64,000 nt of DNA from Alkalidesulfovibrio alkalitolerans DSM 16529 (lineage in GTDB: Bacteria; Desulfobacterota; Desulfovibrionia; Desulfovibrionales; Desulfovibrionaceae), in assembly GCF_000422245.1 (NCBI RefSeq), contig NZ_ATHI01000006.1, forward strand, positions 26,433 through 90,432, in the 5' to 3' direction. The position numbers were made by a program, and so were the translations under genes. Shown piece by piece: positions 57,805-64,000 of the stretch. Within the stretch, counting starts at the first letter, position 1. Every line of letters starts with the position of its first letter. The notes under the pieces were generated by a model that saw only the letters and a program-made list of their open reading frames with translations, made no database searches and was not told the DNA's origin.

Positions 57805-59568
57805 TCAGGCGGCCTCGGCGGAACTCGGCGCGAGTGCGGCGTCCATCTCGCGGACCTTGGCCAGGATGCGCGAGAACAGGGCCTTGATGTCCTTGAAGTC
57901 CGTGGGCACGTAGCGCGTGCGGGCGCGGATGAGGCCCGAGAGGTCCATGATCTCGTTGAAAAGGTAGGGCGAATAGAGCGGGTCCTGCTTGACGAAGACC
58001 TCGACGTCGGCCAGCGCTTGGTTGATATCGCGTTGCCGCTTCTCGACCTTCTTGAAGAGCTTGGCTAGTCTGCGCTCCACGTGCCGCAGGGAGTTGGTCC
58101 ACATCTGGGAGCGGGCCTCGAAGACGGGCCGGGGCCTGGGCATGTGCGCCCGGCTCAGGGCCGAGCCGAAGGCGCGCAGGGATTCGGGCGGGCAGTCGAG
58201 CAGGTTTTTCGCCTCGACGTCGTCCCAGGCCACGGGCGTGGCCCCCCTGATGGGTGAGCCGCCGCCGTACAGGTTGAAGGCGGTGATGGTCGAGCGCGCG
58301 AGATCGTCCTCCATGTCGCGCCGCGCGGCCAGAAGCTGCGGAGAGGTTCTGATGGGATTACCGCTCGCGTCCGTGACCATGGTGTTGTAGGTCGCTGCCA
58401 CCTGGGCCACGTCTCTGCTGCCGTGGTGTCCGGCGGCGTGGGTGGTGTCGCCCGGGCAGGCGAAATCCTGGCCCACGAGCAGCACCCGACGCACGCCCAT
58501 CCAGTCGAGCAGGCGCAAGAGGGTCACGCCCACGTTGCCGCCCGCGTCCAGGACGAGTTCTCGTCCGCCGAAGACGAAGGTCGAGAGGCCGCCGAGCGTC
58601 CACAGGGGGATGGTCGGGCCGGGATAGGCGGCAAGCGCCTTGGGGTCCATCTTGGTCGAGTAGATGAGCGGCACGTCCCTGGCGGCGTCCGCGTCCAGGC
58701 GCTTGAAAATCTGGCGCATGCCCGTGGAATAGTCGATGGCCAGGCAGAAGTGCGGCTTGATGCCGTTTTTCTGCAAACTGGGCAGGGCCTGCAGCGAGGA
58801 TACCTGAAGCGCCCTGGGCGTTCCCTGGAAGTGTTCCGTGAAACGCATGAGCGAGGGACCCGTGCCGAAGAGCACGGCGGAAAGTCCATCGCCCATTCCC
58901 TTGAGCGGCATGAGCGAGCCGTCGTTCGCGGCCCGGGCGAAGTTCTTCAGTTCGTTGCCGACCATGGTGTCCTGCTGCAGGCGCAGGGTGGTCATCTCCA
59001 CGGAGAAGCTCTCCAGGCGCGCCCGACAGCGGTGGATCCAGTGGGCGTACTCCGGTCCGATCTGACGGCTGGGCAGGTCCTCGCGCACGACCACGCGGCC
59101 GAACAGGAATTGCAAATCCAGGCCGCGCACCATCTCTTGAAGCTCGCTTTCGAGCGGTGCCACGAAACGCAGCCGCCCGGCGCGGATGAACTCGCGGTAG
59201 TCGGTCTGTCCGAGGCAGGCCAGGAGCATTTCGGCGCGCGGTTCGAGCACGAACACCTTGTGCGAGGGAGGGGTGGTCATCAGCACGTGGTTCACGCCGT
59301 AGCCCAGGTTGCAGCCGATGAGCACGGTGGCGCTCTGTTCGGCCTTCTCGCCGGGCTGCCAGGCGTTGTAGTAAGCCACGGGCGGCGCTGGCTCGAAAAG
59401 GCCCTGGCCGTTTTGCATGCGCCAGTCGAGCGTCCCGTGCTCGTTCTGAAAGATGGACGTCTCAAGGGTCTGCATGTCGTATTCCTGGGACCACAGCCAG
59501 GCGTGCAAGCCGGGGGAGGTCTCCTTCAGGACGTCGAGGTTCTCCTTGAGGAACTGGTAGAGCTTCAT
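57805..59568 (-). CDS. Maf-type motility-associated glycosyltransferase (DUF115)
   Basis: A 587-residue protein of the Maf/DUF115 family, which transfers pseudaminic or legionaminic acid-like sugars to flagellin in several bacteria. The central domain has SAVLFGTGPSL, LALPSLQKNGIKPHFCLAID and the VGQDFACPGDTTHA block. N- and C-terminal parts are helical. No flagellin gene is in the window, so the target is open. The ATG at 59568 has CGGGAAAA upstream. It is divergent from the cysteine synthase fusion, with 162 bp between. Confidence 0.82.
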   Translation of the reverse strand: MKLYQFLKENLDVLKETSPGLHAWLWSQEYDMQTLETSIFQNEHGTLDWRMQNGQGLFEPAPPVAYYNAWQPGEKAEQSATVLIGCNLGYGVNHVLMTTPPSHKVFVLEPRAEMLLACLGQTDYREFIRAGRLRFVAPLESELQEMVRGLDLQFLFGRVVVREDLPSRQIGPEYAHWIHRCRARLESFSVEMTTLRLQQDTMVGNELKNFARAANDGSLMPLKGMGDGLSAVLFGTGPSLMRFTEHFQGTPRALQVSSLQALPSLQKNGIKPHFCLAIDYSTGMRQIFKRLDADAARDVPLIYSTKMDPKALAAYPGPTIPLWTLGGLSTFVFGGRELVLDAGGNVGVTLLRLLDWMGVRRVLLVGQDFACPGDTTHAAGHHGSRDVAQVAATYNTMVTDASGNPIRTSPQLLAARRDMEDDLARSTITAFNLYGGGSPIRGATPVAWDDVEAKNLLDCPPESLRAFGSALSRAHMPRPRPVFEARSQMWTNSLRHVERRLAKLFKKVEKRQRDINQALADVEVFVKQDPLYSPYLFNEIMDLSGLIRARTRYVPTDFKDIKALFSRILAKVREMDAALAPSSAEAA

Positions 59569-59730
59569 GGCGTTTTCCCGTGGTCTTTTGGCGTCTTGCG
59601 CCGACGTGGGTTTTCCCCTAGACGTTGACGTGCCGCACGACGCGTGTCGATTGCCCGGTCCATGGCCCCTGGAGTCGGATGCCAGGGCCGTTGCCGGATG
59701 AACTGCCGTATCAAACGCCGGACTGATTGC

Positions 59731-62076
59731 ATGATCCATTCCAATCCCCTGGAACTCGTAGGACGCACGCCGCTCGTGCGCATGCGGCGCATCAACCCCG
59801 CGCCCGGCGTCGGTCTTTTGGCGAAGGTCGAGGCCAAAAGCATCGGCGGCTCCATCAAGGATCGCGTGGCCCTGGCCATGATCGAGGCGGCCGAGGCCTC
59901 GGGCGAGCTGACCCCGGACAAGACGGTCATCGAGGCCACCAGCGGCAACACGGGCATCGGTCTGGCCATGGTCTGCGCCGTGAAGGGCTACAAGCTCATG
60001 CTGCTCATGCCCGAGTCGGCCAGCGAGGAGCGCAAGCGCATTATGCGCGCCTACGGGGCCACGCTGCGTCTCACGCCCGGCCACATGGGCACGGACGGGG
60101 CCATCGAGGAGGCCTATCGCCTGGCTCGGGAGCATCCCGAAACCTACGTGCTCATGGACCAGTTCAACAATCCGGCGAGCATCGCGGCGCATTACCACGG
60201 CACGGCCAGGGAGATATGGGAGGACACCGACGGCCGCGTGACGCACGTCGTGGCCACCCTGGGCACCACGGGCACGGCCATGGGGCTTTGCAAGCGGCTG
60301 CGCGAGTTCAACCCGGCCATCCGGATCATCGCCGTGGAGCCACGGCCAGGGCATCGCATCCAGGGCCTGAAAAACATGCAGGAGTCCTATCCGCCGGGCA
60401 TCTGGGACAAGCATGTGCCCGACGAGGTGGCCACCGTGGCGGACGACGAGGCCTTCGCCATGGCCCGTCGCATGGCCCGCGAGGAGGGGCTGCTTGTGGG
60501 CATGAGCAGTGGCGCGGCCGCGGCCGTGGCCGCGCGTCTGGCCGAAAGCCTCGCCCGGGAGGGCAGGACCGGCAGCCTCGTGGTCTTCATCTGCCCCGAC
60601 AGCGGCGAGCGCTATCTTTCCACCACCCTCTTCGCCACGGCCGAGCGCACGGGACCCGCGCTCTTCGACATCTCCTCCGGCGCGGCACAGGTGCTGCCCG
60701 CAGGGCAGGGGGGCCTTGGCATCTTCACGCCCGGGCCGTCGCTCGACGCGCTTTGCGACGCCGAGTCCTGGCGGCGCATCGTCACGGCCGACGCGCTGTG
60801 CCGGGCTGTGGCCGCGCGCGGCGGCAAGGCCACGGCCGTGGTGCCGCTGGCCGACATGGACGACCGCGCCCTTTCGGCCGCGCGTCAGGCTGGATTGTCC
60901 CGCGCCGCCTTTGCCGAGGAGTCGCTTGGGCGGGTGCGCGAGCAGGCCGCGCGGCTCGGCGTGGGCGAGCAGGTGCGTTTCGTCCTGGCTTCCGCGTCCA
61001 TGGATCGCGCCCTTGGCCTGACCACGGCCTTGCTCGGCCGGGGGCTGGCCTACGAGAAGCTTCGCAGCGTCTATTTCGACGTCACGCGCGAGCGCGATTA
61101 CGGCCGCACCGCGCATGCCGACACCACGGGCCTGAAGATCGGCCATACCGTGGATCTCGCGGCCTACGCCAAGGACAACCCCCTGGACTTCACCTTGCTC
61201 AAGCGCGCTTCCCTGGCCGATCTGAAGGCCGGAGAGGTCTTGGACACGCAGTGGGGCAAGGTGCGGCCGAGTTGGTTCTTGCAGCTTGCGGCCGCGGCCG
61301 TGGAAAACCTGCCCTCCGTGGATGTGGTCCTGGCCGCCGAGGCGCACCGCTTCCCGCATCTGGAGAATTTCGCGGCCATTTTCGGCCGCGCGGCCGGGAT
61401 GCGGCCGTCGGTCTGGGCCGTGGCCGGGCCTGTGTGCGGTCGCGAGGAGTGCGGCGAGACCTCCCAGGGGCTGCCCGAATTGTCCGGCGAGGCCGACCCG
61501 CGCGACCTGCGCGTCTGGCTACTCTCGACCTCCTACCGCAAGGCGCTGACCACCGCGCCGCAAGGCTTGGCCATGTGGCGGCGCAACCGGGGCAAGGCGC
61601 AGGACCTCTACGCGGCCCTGCATCTTGCCGCGCAGTCTCCGGGCAAAGGCGCGGCCAGCGGCCTGCCCGGCGATGTGGGCGACGAGGCGGCCGCGCTTCG
61701 GGCCGCGTTTTCCGCCGCCATGGAGGACGATCTTTCATTGCATCGCTTCTGGCCCGCGTTCTCCGCCTTCATCAAGGCGGTCAACGGCCGCTTGGCGGCG
61801 GGTGGCATCGGCGCTGGCGCGGAGAGGGCGCTTGCCGCGCTCGAAGAGGTGGACGCCGTGCTCGGCATCCTCGACCGCGAGGCCGTGCCCCTGGCCGAGG
61901 GCGCATGGTCGCCGGAGGTCCGCGCCATCGTTCGCGAGCGCGAGGAGGCCCGGGCCGCAAAGGATTTCGCCCTCGCCGACGGACTGCGCGAGCGCCTGTG
62001 TGATCACGGCTTCCGCCTGGAAGACACGCCGCTTGGGCCGAGGCTTTTCAGGGCGAACGCCCGGCAGCCCGGCTGA
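59731..62076 (+). CDS. Cysteine synthase fused to a CysRS-like domain lacking catalytic motifs
   Basis: A 781-residue fusion. Residues 1-305 are a complete fold-type II PLP enzyme of the CysK/CysM type: PLP lysine K43 (SIGGSIKDRV), SGNTG at 71-75, and the phosphate loop near TLGTTGT (178). Residues about 330-781 align by eye with cysteinyl-tRNA synthetase: ADMDDRALSAARQAG resembles NITDIDDKI, YFDVTRERDYG matches, and the anticodon-side end REEARAAKDFALADGLRERL then LEDTPLGPRL is typical. But HIGH and KMSKS are absent; WHIECSAM is WFLQLAAA and FPHHENE is FPHLENF, so zinc ligands are lost. It probably makes cysteine and cannot charge tRNA. Divergent from the Maf gene. Confidence 0.88.
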   Translation: MIHSNPLELVGRTPLVRMRRINPAPGVGLLAKVEAKSIGGSIKDRVALAMIEAAEASGELTPDKTVIEATSGNTGIGLAMVCAVKGYKLMLLMPESASEERKRIMRAYGATLRLTPGHMGTDGAIEEAYRLAREHPETYVLMDQFNNPASIAAHYHGTAREIWEDTDGRVTHVVATLGTTGTAMGLCKRLREFNPAIRIIAVEPRPGHRIQGLKNMQESYPPGIWDKHVPDEVATVADDEAFAMARRMAREEGLLVGMSSGAAAAVAARLAESLAREGRTGSLVVFICPDSGERYLSTTLFATAERTGPALFDISSGAAQVLPAGQGGLGIFTPGPSLDALCDAESWRRIVTADALCRAVAARGGKATAVVPLADMDDRALSAARQAGLSRAAFAEESLGRVREQAARLGVGEQVRFVLASASMDRALGLTTALLGRGLAYEKLRSVYFDVTRERDYGRTAHADTTGLKIGHTVDLAAYAKDNPLDFTLLKRASLADLKAGEVLDTQWGKVRPSWFLQLAAAAVENLPSVDVVLAAEAHRFPHLENFAAIFGRAAGMRPSVWAVAGPVCGREECGETSQGLPELSGEADPRDLRVWLLSTSYRKALTTAPQGLAMWRRNRGKAQDLYAALHLAAQSPGKGAASGLPGDVGDEAAALRAAFSAAMEDDLSLHRFWPAFSAFIKAVNGRLAAGGIGAGAERALAALEEVDAVLGILDREAVPLAEGAWSPEVRAIVREREEARAAKDFALADGLRERLCDHGFRLEDTPLGPRLFRANARQPG

Positions 62077-62112
62077 ACAGCCGCACGCCGTTCATCCCCG
62101 TGGAATAATGAA

Positions 62113-62143
62113 AAGGCCCCTGGTCCATCGGACCAGGGGCCTT
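62113..62143. terminator. Bidirectional terminator between the CysM fusion and the sigma-54 activator
   Basis: A perfect 14-bp stem AAGGCCCCTGGTCC / GGACCAGGGGCCTT with a 3-nt loop lies between two convergent genes. On the minus strand it is followed by TTTT. Confidence 0.88.
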
Positions 62144-62173
62144 CAATGTTCGGGGCGGGGTGGGCCGTCCGGC

Positions 62174-63769
62174 TCACGTCCCTGTGGCCGCGCTCTTGCC
62201 GCTTGCGCGGCGGCGCACGGTGACGAACTTGCGCGGATCGATGCGGTACTTCTTCACCTTGTAGTTCACGATGCGGTAGCTGACGCGCAGGTCGCGCGCG
62301 GCCTGGAGCATGTTGCCCTTGGCCTTCTTCAGCGCGTCCACCAGGATCTCCTGCTCGAACTTGGCCACGGCCTCGCCAAAGGAGAGGTCCATGTCCGTGG
62401 CCGAGGACTCCGAGGTCTGAAGGCTCGGCGGCAGGTGGTAGGAGCGGATGACCTCCTCGTCGCAAATCAGGGTCGCGCGCTCCATGCAGTTGCGAAGCTC
62501 GCGCACGTTTCCTGGCCAGTGGTACTGCGTGAGCATGTCGATGGCCGGGGTGGAGATGCGCCGGATGGTCTTTTGGTATTCCTTGCAGAACAGGTCGAGG
62601 AAGTGCTCGACCAGGGGCAGGATGTCCTCCCGCCGCTCCCGAAGGGGCGGAATGAAGATCGGGAAGACATTGATGCGGTAGTAGAGGTCCTCGCGGAAGC
62701 GGCCGTCGCGCAGCAGTTCCTCCAGCGGACGGTGCGTGGCCGTGACCAGACGCACGTCCACGTTGATGGTCTGCTCGCTGCCCAGGCGCTGGATCTCCTT
62801 CTCTTGGATGGCCCGCAGCACCTTGGCCTGGGCTTCCAGCGAGAGTTCGCCGATTTCGTCCAGGAACAGCGTGCCCTTGTTGGCCTGCTCGAACATGCCC
62901 TTCTTTTGGGCCACCGCGCCGGTGAAGGCGCCTTTCTCGTGGCCGAAGAGTTCGGATTCAATGAGTTCCGAGGGCAGGGCCGCGCAGTTGAGCTTGACGA
63001 GCGGGGCCTGGGCGCGGGGGCTTGCGGCGTGAATGGCCTCGGCCAGAAGCTCCTTGCCCGTGCCGGATTCGCCGCGCAGCAGCACCGTGGCGCGCGAGTT
63101 GGCCACTTGGCTGATCTGCTGTAGTACCACGCGCATGGATTTGGAGGAGACGACGATGTTGGGCATCATGAAGGTCGTTTCTTCGCCGCTCAGGGCCTGG
63201 GCCGATATCTGGCGCTGCTGCAGGGCCATCTCCTCCTGGAGCAGCGCCGCTTGCTTGGCGATCAGCCCGGCCACGACCTCCAGGAACTGGCGGTGCTCCT
63301 CCAGGATGTCGCGGGGCAGGGCGGGCAGGTCCACGGAGAGGGTGCCCAGGACCTCGATCTCGCGCGTATCCGGCGTGACGTTGGTCACGGGAACGCAGAT
63401 GAAGGCCAGCGAGGACAATTCTTCTGGCGGACGGCCGAAGGCCCGGTTCAGGAACTCGGGATGGTCCTTCATGCGGGGCACCACGAGGCTCGAACCGGAC
63501 TCGAAGACCTGGCCGATGACGCCCTGGCCGGGGGTGTAGGTGGCTTGGCTGATCTTGGGCTGGGTGTGGGTCAAACCGATTTTCAAAGTCCCCGTCTCCT
63601 GGTCGAAGATGGCCAGGAAGGCGCGCTTGTAGCCCATGTTCTCGGCCAGGACCCGCAGCAGAGACTTCATGCTCGGCTGCAGGGCGTTTCCCGGACCGAT
63701 CTCGGCCAGCACCCGTTTCAGGGTGCCCATGACCACCTGGGAATTGAGCGAGGAGAGGGTGTTTTCCAT
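62174..63769 (-). CDS. Sigma-54-dependent transcriptional activator (GAF-AAA-Fis)
   Basis: A 531-residue NifA-like bacterial enhancer-binding protein. N-terminal GAF domain (about 20-180), AAA+ domain (about 210-440) with Walker A RGESGTGKELLAEAI, the sigma-54 contact loop ELFGHEKGAFTGA, LFLDEIGELSL and the RFREDLYYRINVFPI arginine finger block. A C-terminal Fis-type helix-turn-helix (LQAARDLRVSYRIVNYKVKKY) completes it. It begins 6 bp after the stop of the iorB-like gene and so is probably co-transcribed with that oxidoreductase. The GAF ligand is unknown. Confidence 0.92.
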   Translation of the reverse strand: MENTLSSLNSQVVMGTLKRVLAEIGPGNALQPSMKSLLRVLAENMGYKRAFLAIFDQETGTLKIGLTHTQPKISQATYTPGQGVIGQVFESGSSLVVPRMKDHPEFLNRAFGRPPEELSSLAFICVPVTNVTPDTREIEVLGTLSVDLPALPRDILEEHRQFLEVVAGLIAKQAALLQEEMALQQRQISAQALSGEETTFMMPNIVVSSKSMRVVLQQISQVANSRATVLLRGESGTGKELLAEAIHAASPRAQAPLVKLNCAALPSELIESELFGHEKGAFTGAVAQKKGMFEQANKGTLFLDEIGELSLEAQAKVLRAIQEKEIQRLGSEQTINVDVRLVTATHRPLEELLRDGRFREDLYYRINVFPIFIPPLRERREDILPLVEHFLDLFCKEYQKTIRRISTPAIDMLTQYHWPGNVRELRNCMERATLICDEEVIRSYHLPPSLQTSESSATDMDLSFGEAVAKFEQEILVDALKKAKGNMLQAARDLRVSYRIVNYKVKKYRIDPRKFVTVRRRASGKSAATGT

Positions 63770-63775
63770 GAGGAA

Positions 63776-64000
63776 TCAGGCTGCCTTGGCCTCGCACAGG
63801 GCGCGCGCGCCCAATTCGATGGCCTTGAGGTTTATATCGTGTAGTTTCGGGGACATGCTGGTGCGGATGGTCTCGGCCAGGCGCGACAGGCCGAAGGGCA
63901 GGCGGTCGGCCGCGCACAGCGCGCCGAGCAGGACCATGTTCGCGGCCTGGGGCGCTCCGGCCTCGCGGCCGAGCGAAAGGATCGGCAGGAAGTAGGCCTC
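63776..64000 (-). CDS. 2-oxoacid:ferredoxin oxidoreductase beta/gamma subunit, IorB-like (partial)
   Basis: Only the last 74 codons lie in the window; the gene runs off the right edge. The C-terminal sequence has the pattern AANMVLLGALCAADRLPFG followed by LHDINLKAIELGARAL, as in the catalytic subunit of indolepyruvate ferredoxin oxidoreductase (IorB) and related 2-oxoacid enzymes. IorAB oxidises aromatic 2-oxoacids to acyl-CoA with ferredoxin. Which 2-oxoacid cannot be told from this end alone. A sigma-54 activator follows 6 bp after its stop. Confidence 0.7.
   Translation of the reverse strand, partial: EAYFLPILSLGREAGAPQAANMVLLGALCAADRLPFGLSRLAETIRTSMSPKLHDINLKAIELGARALCEAKAA

Noticed and set aside
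59569..61359. Upstream extension of the Maf gene frame by about 600 codons
   Set aside because: It lies antisense to the cysteine synthase fusion; the family N-terminus MKLYQFLKENLD at 59568 is a normal start.

Overview
The window is a high-GC (roughly two-thirds G+C by eye) bacterial chromosome segment. It most likely comes from a dissimilatory sulfate reducer of the Desulfovibrionales. The pointers are a true DsrC with both C-terminal cysteines (21149-21466), a SulP anion transporter, a Tat-exported DUF362 protein with a NapH/NapG-type polyferredoxin, Maf/DUF115 and CgeB-type glycosyltransferases, a YcaO protein, and a 2-oxoacid:ferredoxin oxidoreductase at the right edge. The organism assignment is inference from gene content. 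No 16S gene is present.

Layout. 1-4.3 kb (minus): a TetR regulator, a SulP transporter, a multidomain response regulator and the start of a sensor kinase form one operon. 4.4-8.7 kb (minus): membrane polyferredoxin, DUF362 protein and a glycosyltransferase. 8.7-12.9 kb (plus): rlmE, a yebC-family gene, ruvC, ruvA, ruvB, thyX. 12.9-14.9 kb: an AT-rich gap with DnaA-box-like sites, then a diverged dnaA. 15.0-18.2 kb (minus): moaE, a GT4 glycosyltransferase, an exported protein and a UPF0280 protein. 18.2-21.0 kb (plus): an unusual 935-residue protein with a CCHC zinc knuckle. 21.1-24.9 kb (minus): dsrC, a methyltransferase/YcaO pair and a Gly-Cys-Gly tRNA cluster. 25.0-35.5 kb (plus): dksA-like, NFACT, phoH, pgpH, ybeY, a flavoprotein, argF, argG, argH. 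35.7-44.7 kb: mntP (minus), ftsH, folP, a PEGA lipoprotein (minus), cdaA, cdaR, glmM, galU. 44.8-50.9 kb: priA, a SemiSWEET transporter, three tandem paralogous mini-regulators, a small membrane protein, an Smr protein and a polysaccharide deacetylase. 51.0-55.0 kb (plus): cbpA, cbpM, clpB. 55.0-64.0 kb: a VapBC-type toxin-antitoxin pair, a Maf/GT pair, a cysteine synthase fused to a CysRS-like domain, a sigma-54 activator and an iorB-like end.

How the genes work together. Most of the window is housekeeping: Holliday-junction processing, folate and dTMP synthesis, arginine synthesis, cell-envelope precursors (glmM, galU), ribosome maturation (rlmE, ybeY) and protein quality control (ftsH, clpB, cbpA/cbpM). 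It also holds both sides of c-di-AMP metabolism: CdaA/CdaR for synthesis and a PgpH-type HD phosphodiesterase for breakdown.

The parts that look least ordinary are: (i) a roughly 125-bp palindromic repeat family, with five copies or remnants, four of them touching stop codons; (ii) three tandem mini helix-turn-helix proteins, two with AT-hook-like tails, and a palindromic operator; (iii) the zinc-knuckle/TPR/membrane protein; (iv) the cysteine synthase fused to a CysRS-like domain that has lost its catalytic motifs; (v) a response regulator carrying a cytidylate-kinase-like domain; (vi) a methyltransferase and YcaO-TPR pair coupled by overlapping genes; and (vii) a 46-bp perfect repeat bracketing the toxin-antitoxin island.
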